Assembly (NCBI GenBank): GCA_037693485.1
Contig: CM075348.1
Coordinates: 37,070,501 to 37,134,500, forward strand
Direction of reading: 5' to 3'
Length of the DNA stretch: 64,000 nt
DNA from: Kitagawia praeruptora
Taxonomy: Eukaryota > Streptophyta > Magnoliopsida > Apiales > Apiaceae
Part shown: one piece after another, positions 44,566 to 56,510 of the stretch
How the letters are laid out: every line of letters starts with the position of its first letter
Numbering within the stretch: the first letter of the stretch is position 1
The notes under the pieces: model-generated
Told to the model about the DNA's origin: nothing
What the model saw: only the letters and a program-made list of their open reading frames with translations
Databases searched by the model: none
Program-made: the position numbers and the translations under genes

Positions 44566-44840
44566 GCCCGTTTCGATAACTTGCTCCCCAAGAACTACGT
44601 TTGGCTTGATCCCTATAAATAGGGTACGTAGGCACATTGTATGGCACGATGCAAACCCTTGCGAGAAAGAGAGAATTCGATATTCGATCTAAATTGCAAT
44701 ACATCTCAGCATACAATCTCAGCCAATCCCAAAATCACAAACCCTAACCCTAAACGTCTTACACCGCTCATCGTCATCAACCACCACCACAATTCCAGCA
44801 ACCCTCCCCGAATTTGTTTTCTCAAATTCCTCCGTTAACA
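44566..44840 (+). repeat. 3' LTR of the Tat element, second part
   Basis: Matches 28109-28383, including the CCCTATAAATAGGG box, and is followed by the second TCAAT. Confidence 0.95.
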
Positions 44841-45066
44841 TCAATCAAATGCTCACCAAATATAAAAAAGTAGTATATACCAATTTAGATACATCTGTAC
44901 CTAGCAGGAGATAATGTAAATCTTCATAACCCGAAAATGAGACAGTTGGGGCTGCTTAGTTTTGAATAAGCATAAACTTCCATGGACTTGTTGTGGATTA
45001 GACATATCGAGCAATATAATACTAACATAGCATGTATGTAGACTTATGTTGTTGTAGTATTAATTA

Positions 45067-45324
45067 CTCCCTCTGTTTCTTTTTCTTTTTCCTGTTTTGA
45101 TTTTTGTTCCTGTTCATTGTAAGCGTTTGACTACTAATTTACGCATAATTTATAAGATAAAATATATTCATGAATGATCTTATTTGATTCGTATTTGTGA
45201 GTACTTTAATACAGTGAAGTTTTTATATTTGATACTAACACGAAATTGAAAATATTAACGATCAAAAGTGTGCGTTGGCAAACGTGATAAAGCAAACAGG
45301 AAAAACATTTAGGAACGGAGGGAG
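45067..45324. mobile_element. Stowaway-like MITE 1
   Basis: CTCCCTCTGTTTC...GAACGGAGGGAG inverted ends, 258 bp, flanked by TA. TIR and TA duplication fit Tc1/mariner-derived MITEs. Confidence 0.8.
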
Positions 45325-45349
45325 TATCAGATTTCACTGTTTTTATATA

Positions 45350-45619
45350 CTCCCTCTGTCCCATCCATTTCTTTACACTTTCCTTTTTGGAATGTTCCAT
45401 CCAATTTTTTACATTTCTAAACTTTCCTAAATTGAAAAAGTTTTATAATATGAAATCAACTACATCCATTATTTTCCTCCACTAACTCATTTTATACATT
45501 ATATAATGATGGGTCCCACCACTTTTCTCATTTTTCCTATTTCTCTCTTCCTTCTTTATATTTTTTCCTTGGTCTCCGTGTCTAACCCAAATGTAAACAT
45601 TTGGGTGGGACGGAGGGAA
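45350..45619. mobile_element. Stowaway-like MITE 2
   Basis: CTCCCTCTGTCCCA...TGGGACGGAGGGA ends, 270 bp, flanked by TA, only 25 bp from MITE 1. Confidence 0.8.
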
Positions 45620-45621
45620 TA

Positions 45622-46046
45622 TGAAAATAACAAAGGTATTAAATTGGTTATAAAAAATTTTATAAAATGATACGTGCCTTAATTTAATTGATTATAATTC
45701 TATTAAATATAATGGACCTCCTACATTAACACCATATCAACCAATAAAAATATTTATATCATGTCACATCATTTTGTAACTATTTTTTTTTTTTGAAGGA
45801 ATTTTGTAACTATTTTTGATAAACACTTTTGTACCACTAACATTGTACATGCATGTTTATATACACCACAAAACCAATTCAGGTATTGTTTTATATACAT
45901 CGGCATTTGGGGATATTAATAGGCTTGTTAATGAGTCCGATATCTAATCCGATTCAATTCGATCCATAACTAAATTAACACATTACTACTACATGTTGAT
46001 ATACATCACAAATCCAGTCCAGGGATTGTTTTGTATATATATGACC
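45622..46046. other. AT-rich interval without genes
   Basis: 45640-45840 is a diverged relative of the candidate MITE at 54920-55098. Otherwise nothing recognised. Confidence 0.45.
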
Positions 46047-46053
46047 TGGGGAA

Positions 46054-46573
46054 TAGGGGCTGTCAATATCCGATCCGTAACTATATTAATAGATATGCAT
46101 TTTTTCAAAAAAAATTCGATTCGTTAATGATTCGACCCGACATGGGTCCAATTCGATAATGAACGGATATGAATTTAGTGTGATCCAATCCAGCAATAAT
46201 CCAATCAGAATATTTAATATATATTATAAATTTTATATATTTATGTAATGTATGTAATATATATCAATTATATTAAACATATATAATATATAATATCTTA
46301 TATAAAAATATTATTTTGGAATTTAAATTTGGATATGTCATTATAAACATAATTTTAATTTTTACTTCGTAAAAAAATTAAAAACCTATTATTTGAAAAG
46401 AAATAAAAAAATTAATTTTTTTAATTTATTAAATGGGTCGAACCTCCGATCCAATGAATATAAATTTGACCTAAAAAATATTCGACTCCTGATTCGATAA
46501 TCCAAAAAATATTTAAAAAATTAAATATTAATTTAGAATGATCCCATTTAAATCTGACCGGTTAATAGCCCTA
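46054..46573. mobile_element. hAT-like non-autonomous element
   Basis: Inverted ends TAGGGGCTGTCAA and TTAATAGCCCTA, with an imperfect 8-bp duplication (CCTGGGGA/CCTGATGA). Interior rich in GATCCGAT-type words. 8-bp duplication and TAGGG ends suggest hAT. Confidence 0.55.
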
Positions 46574-46663
46574 CCTGATGAGTCTGTAGGAGAAAAAACC
46601 TTATCTTCTCTGGTGGACAGGAAAGTCTTGTGGTAATAGTCTTTTTAGCCGCTTCAATACATA

Positions 46664-46910
46664 AAAAACTTAGCTTACTCAGTTATAATACCACTCAAAG
46701 TGGTGTCTGAGGAGGGTAGCTGTACGCAGACCATGCTCCTATACAATAGGGAGGCTGTTTCCGAAGGACCCCCGGCCAAATACAAATACAAATACAAATA
46801 CAAAGAAAGGAAACTAATACAAACTAAACTCACACACACCCAGGGGTCGAACCCTTGACCTCCTACAAAGGAGACAAGGGTTCAACCCACTGCACCAACA
46901 TGTTGTTGGC
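46664..46910 (-). mobile_element. Au-like SINE
   Basis: On the minus strand a tRNA-derived head has box A TGGTGCAGTGG (46887-46897) and box B GGTTCGACCCC (46843-46853). A body with GGAAACAGCC and GGTCTGCGTACA words resembles the widespread plant Au SINE. It ends in a short T-run. A 17-bp perfect target duplication AGCCGCTTCAATACATA flanks it (46647-46663, 46911-46927). An internal (TTTGTA)n repeat expands it. Confidence 0.85.
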
Positions 46911-46927
46911 AGCCGCTTCAATACATA

Positions 46928-47636
46928 TAGGGACCAAATCTGAATTTGATTATTAGGTTGCCTGATTAATTAAAGCCATTCGATCTTGATTGGTCATTTT
47001 GCTTACTGTGTAAATCACCATTTTCTAGATACGTAGTATGAAAAAATGTCTCCACTGTTTCATTTTTTTTAAATGACCCATGATTTGTTTCGTTATAATT
47101 GGGAAGGTAATAAGTATTTATATCAATTATACTAATTAAAAATTTTCATTTTATCATATTATTATTAGCACGTCATTTGGATAATTTTCTGAAATATTTT
47201 TGGATTTCTGTATTATTTTTATTAAAATATGATACAATTGAAGTATTGAACGCAACTCACCTGAAAAATAGAATCGAACAACACAATTGCTATTTTAAAT
47301 CTCGTTCAAAAGATATGACAAAATAAAATTGATTTCCCTCGCATCTCCTAAGATCATATTTTTTACAAATGTTTTTATAAGAGTAGTACAATAACGAATA
47401 TAAATTTAAAAAATTATCAATTTTCCTAATTAATTGAAGTTACCTGTCTTTGAAAAGTGTGTCAAATGATGCAACAATTAATTATAGTCACAATATAAAA
47501 ATTATAGATACATAATCATATTAATTAGCAAATTTAATTATAGGATTTTCGTTACTTAAAATATTAATATTTTCGGAAAGTAAATTAATATTAGAAAAAT
47601 CTTTCGTTGTGGGCGCCAGTGGGCCGTAGTTGGTTA
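46928..47636. other. AT-rich interval without genes
   Basis: Nothing recognised. Confidence 0.6.
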
Positions 47637-47915
47637 CTCCCTCTGTCCTGTTAGGTTCTTAACATGGGGGCCGGGTACGGAGACTAAGGATAGTGGATGT
47701 AATATTATTAAAATAAATGAAGTAGTTGGTGTAATAGTGATTTTATTGTTAAAATAAGTGAAGTTGTGGGTGTAATAGTGTAAAGTGTTGAAAAAGTAGA
47801 GTGAAATAGTGGATGTAATAATGTGTTTTATTATTAAAAGTTACTATTTTTAGTAATGTAAAGAATTGATAGAATGTTCTAAAAAGAAAATTGTAAAGAA
47901 ATGAATGGGACAAAG
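47637..47915. mobile_element. Stowaway-like MITE 3
   Basis: CTCCCTCTGTCC...GGGACAAAG ends flanked by TA, 279 bp. Confidence 0.65.
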
Positions 47916-47917
47916 TA

Positions 47918-48710
47918 ATAATGAGTATGCTATTTGTGTTTGACAAGTAACACCGTTTTGTAGAAATTTTAATTACGTAATATTATGGGACTCTGAGTTT
48001 TTAGAAGTCATCATAAGAAAAAATTTATTTTCTATTCGTATAATTTATAATCATATTTAATAAAATTTATATTAATTATTTTATAAAATATAATCATATT
48101 TTATATTAATAAAATGTAATCATATTTGAAAAATATTGATGTAAAATAGTTTTTATACAAATTTAAGCTCCTGAGTAGTACTGATTTTAAGACGATATTA
48201 TTTGATTATATAATATTAAGAATAAAGATTGAATATTTATTTTTATTAAAAAAGGATTAATTCAAATCATTACGTCACTTGAAAATTTGCATATCCATTT
48301 ATTTTTTGTTATTATTTAATGTACATTTTTTCTAAGAAATTTATTTACTGTACATTTATATGGTTAAATTTTTAATTACATGTTCATAAATTGTAATGCA
48401 CTGATAAAAAACTTTTTGTAATAATTTTTAAATTTTTCTCCATCCCGTGCGTGGATGTTAATTAAATTTTTATGCTAATATTCTAATTTCTACTACAGTG
48501 GTTTAGCAAAAAAAAAAAAAGTTCTACAACAGTGCGGATATAAATCCCAACCGCCAAGCGGAGCTGAAGGTAGACATCAGTGACAATGGCATGACCTCAT
48601 CAAGTGACGTAAGCAGGGTGCGGTATTCCCTTTTTGCTACCTGTCACTTGGTAGACCACAAACACAGGCAAATGCCTTTATCACGCACGCGATCCCAACA
48701 TATGATACTA
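47918..48710. other. AT-rich interval without genes
   Basis: No coding sequence. 48530-48700 is less AT-rich but has no ORF or motif that I recognise. Confidence 0.6.
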
Positions 48711-48988
48711 CTCCCTCGGTCTCCCTCCCAATTTATATGTTCCTTTTCTAAAATACACACGTATTAAGAAAAAATTAGTTAGATAAAATTTTCCAACCAA
48801 TACCCTTAACTAATACATTGAAAAAAGAGAATAGTGTTAAGTTTGAAAAAAAGTCAAATTTAGATACAATAAATGTAGGGATAGTTTTGGAAAATTACTC
48901 TTAAATTTGCATTGAAAGTAGAAAAGGGACATATAAAATGGGACAAATTCATTTTATAAATGGGACATGTATTTTGGGACGGAGAGAG
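48711..48988. mobile_element. Stowaway-like MITE 4
   Basis: CTCCCTCGGTCTC...GGGACGGAGAGAG ends flanked by TA, 278 bp. Confidence 0.75.
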
Positions 48989-48990
48989 TA

Positions 48991-51228
48991 TGTGTGTACT
49001 ACAACGATGAACCCATCAACTGAAGCTGTATGACTATTAATCTTTCGACAAAATTAAAATTTTGATATCGCATGTCCATGTGACACAATAACTCATTGAA
49101 AGACAATATATATTAATTTTAGTTCAATTTATTTAAAAAAAAACAATGCTAGAAATATTTAATTAGATATCCTTTTTTGTAAATACATGTAAATATTATT
49201 GTAATTTTAGAAGTACATAATTATAAAATTGTCCACCACTTTTTTTATACTAGAAAATGCTCTCAACTCAGATAATTATCTAAGGTAATCTTGAGATCTT
49301 TTTTCTCATCATAATTGGATAAGACAAATAAACATCTGTCATTTGGTAAATATTTTTTACATGATTTAGTTCCTTTAACATTTTTCTTATTTAAATGTTC
49401 AAAAAAAACTAAATAAAAGGATACAGTGTCATAATTCACGTTATATATTGTTATTTGAGATAAAATTAAGATACCAAACAATTTATTTCCAATACATTGT
49501 ATCTCAATTCTAAATGTTACATGTTGGATTTTCATAAATAAATAATATCCAATAATTAATTCAAGCACTATATGGTAATTGTTGTTTCATAATTTTTTTC
49601 TTTTGTCAAAAATATACATTCTTGTATATTAATTGTATCGAAATACAATATCGACATAACCGGAAAAAGGGATTTAGTTTTTTTCATTCAATAAAGTTTA
49701 TCATTTAATCGAAGGGCATGCATAAATGTTCTCAGAAATTTAAATAATAAGACTTTGAAGTCCGAAAACAGACTTTTCAAAGTCTTCTCACCTGAAAAAA
49801 CAACAAGAAAACTGATTAAAAAAATAATATTATAATTAATATTAAAGTAAATAACATAGCAAAAATTATTCCTAAATCCTAGTGATATTAAAAACATTAT
49901 TTCAATGAAAAATAAAAGTAAAATCTAACTGTAAAAATAAGATATTATCAAATGGAAACCCGTAACACACATGTAGACCTATAAAATTTAAGTAAACACA
50001 CATACAAACAACTAACTAATAGTCACAACTCATAATAAGTAGTTTATTATACCAGCCTCCTGGAGTCGATTAAAAATATGACAAAAAAATGATCGAACTC
50101 GTCAAAAGACGATATCAAAATAATCCAAAATTGATCCAAAAAACCACAATAAATAGCACACCCTCAGAGGTACCACAACCATATAAAAAGATACAATCAT
50201 ACTATTTAAGACTTTTTAAATAAGAAATCAAACCAAAAATAAACACAATCAATTAGTCCACCGAAAATCCAAAACCTCAAAAACAAGAATCAATTAGCAT
50301 TTAATAAAACTGATTTCAAATACTCCTTAAAATTATCAAAAAACAATTAATCATTTACATATGATTACCATTCACCAATTAATCCCTCAAATAACTCCTC
50401 AACAATTAATTATCCTCTTAACTACCTCTAATCAAAAAATAACATACACATTTAGTCAAAACCAGCCCATAAAATCACCATAAAACCCATCCAGTGCAAT
50501 ATAATAAATTAAACACTATCCTAAATTAAGAAAACACAAAGACTCCTATCTAAATCATTTAGAAAGTTACTGACTTAACCATACAAATAATTAAAGGCGT
50601 ATACAGTTGACAATTAAATCACAATAAAAGACACTAATTATAACATAAATAATCATTACTCAAATAAATTGAAAACTTAATATCGCCAATCAATTATAAT
50701 AAGTGTAAAATAATACAGAAAAAACAAAATTACTGAAGTGTCCTCATCTTCTCCAAACACCCAACTAATTTTACCCCTCACCTCAAATTCAACCCTAGTG
50801 GCTAAAGATTGGAAGACTTAATCGAAAACAAAAAGCATGAATAATCCATTATACACAACAATCAGATAATTGGTCAAATATGATACTCACGACCAAAACA
50901 AGATAGAGGAAGATCTGGTTCAAAAACAAGAAAATGCACATATTTCTAAATGTTAATCTGAATAATTCACCAAAATTAATTTAAGAGGTTAACTGAGCCC
51001 ATAGATACACATGGGTCTTACCTGAGTTGACTGGGATGACACAAAAAATCTATAAACATCCATATCTATTAGTGATAACAAGAACCCAACTGTTTAACAA
51101 ACTCGGCGATCTCAGGTTGATACTGTCGTCGGGAAAAAGAGTGGCGGTGATGAATTGATCACCTTAAACTTGGCAATTAAACTTGACGGTGATGAATTGT
51201 TTCAATATTGATTATCAAACACGAAGCC
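48991..51228. other. AT-rich interval without genes
   Basis: 2.2 kb with no recognisable gene, RNA or element. Confidence 0.6.
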
Positions 51229-51237
51229 GAAATAATA

Positions 51238-53156
51238 GGCTTAATGACCTTTTTGCCCTCGAAGTTTTATACAAAATACCTATCAGCACTCACTGTTTCA
51301 AAACGTTCCTTTTAGCCCTTGAAGTATTCATAAAGGTCCAATTAACCCTTATACCAGTACAAAAAATTGTAACGGTACGTATCGGATGGGTAAAATAGAC
51401 ATTACATATGTCCATTACAATTTTTTTTAATTTGTACCGGTATAAGGGTTAATAGGACCTTTCCGGATACTTCAGGGGCTAAAAGGTACAACGTATTAAA
51501 CTTGAGGGTTTGATGGGTACAAAAGGTCATTACTATATCTACTAGTTTAATTCAGCAACCACTATCTCCATACCCCTCAAGTAAGACTTACATACACTCT
51601 TCTCTCTTTGCTTACCACTACCAAAATAAGTATAGAGAATTCATAATGCTACATCCTATAAGCAGATCGAAGCAGAGACCAATACAAGAAAGGCATGAAT
51701 GGGTATTAAGCCTCCATGGGAAGTAAAAGGAAGAGGCCAATTCCTTTGCTTCTTCCTGTCGTGCATTAAAGATGTAATGCCGATTCAAAATCTTTAGACA
51801 ACAATTCAGTCTGCATGATTCAAATCAGAAAAAAGTAATAAAACATACATCCAATATAGAAAGTTATCCAGAAATATTGCACGGCAATGTAACGCCAGCA
51901 GATAGTAACGCCAGCAGATAGAATACAAAATGTACATATCTAATTATGGTGACATGTTATATCTCCCACTTTCTCTACGCGTGCATAAAAGTTATATATG
52001 AAGAAGCCAAAAGCTTGTAACCAAAATGTACAAACCATGATAACTGACTCAATTGCCCCAAAGTTGCAACGAAGGATCTTTAAAACCATTAACAACAAAA
52101 TGCACCTCATACTTTGCTCTTATATAATTCTTTAGTATCCATGAATTGGATTATGTCAGATAAGTCTTACAGAATCAGGGAAGTAAAAGGTTAGTGTAAA
52201 TCAATCTATTCTTTAGTAATTTTAGTCTAAATATTCTTCTTCTTTTGATCATGGTCGGGTGGAGCAAAGGTGACTTCCACTGTATAAGATATGATATTGG
52301 AATTGGATTATGTAAGATAAATCTTACAGAATCAGGAAAGTAAAAGGTTAGTGTAAATCAATCTATTCTTTAGTAATTTTAGTCTAAATATTCTTCTTCT
52401 TTTGATTATGGTCGGGTGGAGCAAGCATCCAATGATGGTGTTTATATAGTAGATTATGCATTAAATTCAAGCTCAGCACCCTCAACATGCATTGGCCATA
52501 ACAGTCAATAGTAAATTTTCAAGGCATTCAAAGTTGTAACTACCAAGATAGTTTCAAAGATCTATAAAGATAAGACAATGCTAAAATGAAAAACAGTTGG
52601 ACCTTAATTGAATAAAAGGTATTCAAACTAATTACATGGAAATTATACTAGTATGCACCAAGCATGTATACTTCAAAAATTTCTCAGTTTCTACTACATC
52701 ATTTTCAATTTAATTTTCACAGCCTCCATGGAGGCTTAATACCCATTCATGAATTCCCTATATTTATTTTGGTAGTGGTAAGCAAAGAGAGAAGAGTGTA
52801 TGTAAGTCTTACTCGAGGGGTATGGAAATAATGGTGGTTGAATTAAACTAGTAGATATAGTAATGACCTTTTGTAACCATCAAACCCTCAAGTTTAATAC
52901 ATTGTACCTTTTAGCCCTTGAAGTATCCGGAAAGGTCCTATTAACCCTTATACCGGTACAAATTAAAAAAAAAATGTAACGAACACATGTAATGTCTATT
53001 TTGCCCATCCGATACGTACCATTACAATTTTTTGTACCGGTACAAGGGTTAATTGGACCTTTACGGATACTTCAGGGGCTAAAAGGAACGTTTTAAAACA
53101 ATGAGGACTGATAGGTATTTCGTATAAAACTTCGAGGGCTAAAAGATCATTAAGCC
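51238..53156. mobile_element. Non-autonomous MULE with long TIRs
   Basis: Inverted repeats of ~430-490 bp (51238-~51727 and ~52723-53156) begin GGCTTAATGA(C/T)CTTTT and are flanked by a perfect 9-bp duplication GAAATAATA (51229-51237, 53157-53165). The left arm carries a ~55-bp block absent from the right. The ~1 kb interior has no ORF but an 18-bp direct repeat (51890-51920) and a ~120-bp duplication. Long TIRs and a 9-bp duplication assign it to Mutator; it is unrelated at its ends to the MULE at 3451. Confidence 0.9.
52148..52425. repeat. ~120-bp direct duplication inside the MULE
   Basis: The block from GGATTATGT to GGTCGGGTGGAGCAA occurs twice, about 157 bp apart, with few differences. 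Confidence 0.85.
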
Positions 53157-53165
53157 GAAATAATA

Positions 53166-53662
53166 TTCATACAAGATCGTATAACCATACATCCTGATAA
53201 CTCTATGTTCTCTGTTATTGAAATCGACCGTTTTTGAATAATATCCATGATTCACAACAATAGACTATACTATTCAATCAACTTCATCTTACACATTTTC
53301 CAGAATACAGCTTCTTAGAAAACAGGCTTCAAGACATACGTTTTTGAATTAATTGATTGTTTTTTCTTGAGACTCATATTTTAAGGTTTAATGCTTACGT
53401 AGTTACGACTTACGTCCCTACTTGCTTCACTCCCAGTCCCAGCAACAATCATTTTTATTAACGATAATGTTCACATATTTGGTGTTTTCACCATCCACAA
53501 CATAAAGCGGAGGCTAGAGATGACCATAATTACCTTATTACCCCTGTCGTCATCGGCCACGACGCCGTATTCAATTCTGAGCTTCTCAGTCCTCAAAAGT
53601 ATTCCGTTAATGAATTTAGATATTATTTAATGAAATATTAAAATAATATGTGAATTGTTATG
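53166..53662. other. Interval without genes
   Basis: Between the long-TIR MULE and the hAT MITE. Nothing recognised. Confidence 0.55.
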
Positions 53663-53670
53663 GTTGTTTT

Positions 53671-54244
53671 TAGGGGTGTTCGCGGGTCGGGTTGGCTGGG
53701 TTGATGACATTTTTGCAACCCGACCCAATTAAATCGATTTCAAAATTTTTAACCCAACCCGTAAAAAATAATTTTATAACCCAACCCTACCCATTATATA
53801 TCGGTTTGGGTTGGGTTGGTTCGGTTTGAATGGGTTAAATAATTTTATAAAAAAAATTAAAATACACAAAGTAAAGCTCATTTTGAGAACTTAAGTAAAA
53901 TTAAATTATGTGTAATCTAGGATTTTATTGTTAATATTTAATTTAATTATTGTTATAATTTTAGTAATGTAAATTATATCCTAAATGATAAATCATATGC
54001 ATACACGCCATATGTAATCATACATCTATAAATAAAATTATATTAAATTATAAAATAAAAATTATATATTAGATCGGGTTGGGTTGGCCGAAAAAATATA
54101 AAACCCATACCCAACCCATTTAAATCGGTTTGAAAATTTTCTAACCCAATCAAGTATTGGGTTTTTTTTTATCGGTTTGAACGGCCTAAAAAAGGGTCGG
54201 GTTGGATCGGTTTGATCAGTTTGGTGAACCCATGAACATTCCTA
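53671..54244. mobile_element. hAT MITE
   Basis: Ends TAGGGGTGTTC and GAACATTCCTA (imperfect TIR) with a perfect 8-bp target duplication GTTGTTTT (53663-53670, 54245-54252), as in hAT elements. The interior repeats GGGTTGGGTTGG and AACCCAACCC words on both strands and could fold. Confidence 0.85.
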
Positions 54245-54440
54245 GTTGTTTTAGAAGTTTGCCAATTTATAAAAAGTCTAAAATTAAGTAGGTATTTTAA
54301 GTTTTATCAGATTATTTTGTTAAAATGCATGTAATTATATTTTTTATACGATGAAACTAACGTGGTCAAATCAACTTCATGCACATGTTTGACGATTGAG
54401 TCTACATTCTAACAAATTTCGAGATAAACAAAAATCGTTA

Positions 54441-54754
54441 GAGCATCTGAAGTAGCTAAAATGATTGGTTAAAATAATGATTATGTTGTACTATAATGAG
54501 ATTAGTTATAATTATTAGCTATATTTTAAAATAATTAGCTTTATTAATAAATATAAAAAAATATATGAGATTGATGATGTGTCATAATATAAATGGATAA
54601 TGTGGATTTTAGATATTATCTATAATTCATAGACATTAGCAAATATAGAAGATGTGAAACCCATTATCTAAAAATTTATCTAACATTGTGCATGGGAGAA
54701 GAAAAAAAATAACTATTAGCTAAAAATACTACCACGTCACTATTATAAATGCTC
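54441..54754. mobile_element. PIF/Harbinger-like MITE
   Basis: Ends GAGCATCTGAAG and AAATGCTC with TTA on both sides (54438-54440, 54755-54757). GAGCATCT-type ends with a TTA duplication recall plant Harbinger MITEs. The TIR is short and imperfect. Confidence 0.5.
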
Positions 54755-54919
54755 TTACAATACTTGTTTGTACGGAAAGATATTTTTTGGATTTAATAAT
54801 AATTTCCTTTCCACTATTTTAGAAAGAAAATAAAGATTGGCTTATATGAATTAATATCCAAAATTTGACTCTTATTGAAAATTATTAACTAAGCCAAATG
54901 TTTAACATGATACTAAAAA

Positions 54920-55098
54920 AATGCTAGAGTTATTAAGTTGGGTACAAAAAATTTCACAAAAGGACACGTTTCTCAATTTGATTGGTTATATTCAATTAAT
55001 TATAATGGATCCCTACATTCACATTAATATAAATCAATAAAAATCTACATTAGTGAAATTCAATTATGTGAAAAAATTCTATAAAAGCAACTAGCATT
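54920..55098. mobile_element. Candidate MITE with AATGCTAG ends
   Basis: AATGCTAG...CTAGCATT ends around 179 bp, with a diverged relative at 45640-45840. Class not determined. Confidence 0.35.
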
Positions 55099-55243
55099 AC
55101 TCTACTAAAAATAATGGAATTTAATTAAATTTGGGCATATCAATGGAGAATTTTATTCCAAAGAAAAAGCCAATGAAAGATGTATATATTGCACACTTTG
55201 ACAAATTAAAAGTTGAAAACCTGCTCATAAATCATATAGAGTA

Positions 55244-55674
55244 CTCCCTCTGTCTCTAAAAACATTTCTCATTTACTAAATCGGGATTATCAAAATACTT
55301 TTCCCCTTTCTATTTTAAGCCATAAACAATAATATTCAATACCCACTACTCCACCCACTACTCCTTAAAAATAATATTCAATACCCACTACTCCACCCAC
55401 TAATCATTACAAATAATATTCAACACCCACTATTCCACCCACTACTCCAAAAAAACAATATTCAATACCTACTATTCCACCCACTACTCCTTAACAATAA
55501 TATTCAATATCCACTACTCCACCCACTACTCCAAAAAAACAATATTCAATATCCACTACTCCTTAAAAACAATATTCAATACCCACTACTTCTTACAAAT
55601 AATATTCAATACCCAATTTTTCTTAAAACCCGTGTTTTTAGTCAAACGGGCAAAGTAAAAAGAAACGGAGGGAG
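55244..55674. mobile_element. Stowaway-like MITE 5 with internal minisatellite
   Basis: CTCCCTCTGTCTC...AAACGGAGGGAG ends flanked by TA, 431 bp. The centre (55325-55615) consists of about seven diverged ~40-bp copies of an AATATTCAATACCCACTACTCC unit. Confidence 0.8.
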
Positions 55675-55850
55675 TAGTAAACATTGACTACTGATAAAGT
55701 GTACGCTCCTTATACGGGCGTGAGATAAAAACAGGTCGAGTATAGCCTAGTATTATAGAGAGAGCTAATCTGTAAAAGCCAAAAGGACAAGGTGGGCGTT
55801 TGTCAATAAAAGAAAAAAGGACAGGACCAGAGGGGACATTTAACTCATCT

Positions 55851-55866
55851 CTATAATACGTATATT
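55851..55866 (+). promoter_or_regulatory. Possible TATA region of the VQ gene
   Basis: CTATAATACGTATATT about 155 bp upstream of the ATG, followed by a CT-rich leader. A W-box core TTGAC lies at 55684-55688 just upstream. Consensus-based inference. Confidence 0.35.
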
Positions 55867-56021
55867 TCCATCCTCCTCATCATTATCTTTCTTTCCTTTT
55901 ATTATCACTCACAACACAACGATCTCTCCCCTCTCCAATCTATCGTCTTACTCTTCTTAGTAGCATAATTTTCACAATTCAAACCCTAAACCTAGCTTTG
56001 CTTTTCCAGAAAACACGACAA

Positions 56022-56510
56022 ATGGATAAGCCACTCGCTATCCATGACAAGAAAACAACCAAGCCCAAACACCGTCAAAATCCCCAAAAACCCAAGAAAA
56101 AGCAACAACAGGAGGCAGCCAATGCACCGGTGAAAGTTGTGTACATCGGAAATCCCGTGAATTTTAATACTAGTGCATCCGAGTTCAGATCCCTGGTTCA
56201 ACAACTCACTGGAAAAGACTCGTACGCCTCAGACAACAGTGTCGTCGGTGGACTTGAACAACATCAAGATTCTGTACTTGATTCTGGTCATGCATCAATG
56301 GAGGTAAAAGATCCGGAAAATAACGGTGCTGCTGATCAAGAAGCTGAAGAGATTGCATCGTCATCGTCGCTTAATTGTCCAACCACCACATCGGATCATA
56401 ATTTGTTGATTTTAGGTCACGGAGACAATGATGCTATTTATAACATGCCGCCAGATCAAATGTTCGACAGCTATTTGCCGCCAGACTTTGATTGGTACGA
56501 TCAATACTAG
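56022..56510 (+). CDS. VQ-motif protein, sigma factor binding protein (SIB)-like
   Basis: Intronless, 162 residues. I place the start at the ATG at 56022 (MDKPLAIHDKK), the first in-frame ATG. Residues 10-30 are Lys/Gln/Pro-rich and suit a nuclear localisation signal. VKVVYIGNPVNFNTSASEF leads into the VQ motif FRSLVQQLTG at residues 55-64, which fits FxxhVQxhTG. VQ proteins bind group I and IIc WRKY factors and modulate defence gene expression; the VKVVYI-NP-TSASEF context is that of SIB1/SIB2-type members, some of which also act in plastids. The C-terminus is acidic and ends DQMFDSYLPPDFDWYDQY, like the tail seen in this subgroup. Lack of introns is usual for the family. This is the only intact host gene found. 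Ortholog identity not established. Confidence 0.88.
   Translation: MDKPLAIHDKKTTKPKHRQNPQKPKKKQQQEAANAPVKVVYIGNPVNFNTSASEFRSLVQQLTGKDSYASDNSVVGGLEQHQDSVLDSGHASMEVKDPENNGAADQEAEEIASSSSLNCPTTTSDHNLLILGHGDNDAIYNMPPDQMFDSYLPPDFDWYDQY

Larger units (their letters stand above)
27678..44840 (+). mobile_element. Tat-lineage Ty3-gypsy retrotransposon with antisense gene, split by a CACTA element
   Basis: LTRs of 706 bp: left 27678-28383; right in two pieces, 39238-39668 and 44566-44840, also totalling 706 bp. Target duplication TCAAT at 27673-27677 and 44841-44845. Order: gag, protease, RT, RNase H, second RNase H, integrase, hairpin-repeat region, antisense gene, PPT, LTR. The second, archaeal-type RNase H and an antisense ORF before the 3' LTR are known Tat-lineage features. 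About eight LTR differences were counted (~1.1%). Three stops and a deletion disable the polyprotein. Confidence 0.93.

Noticed and set aside
46843..46897. tRNA-like boxes A and B considered as a tRNA gene
   Set aside because: Spacing, SINE body and 17-bp target duplications show a SINE; no cloverleaf.
51183..51398. ORF across the left end of the long-TIR MULE
   Set aside because: Crosses the transposon boundary; non-coding TIR sequence.
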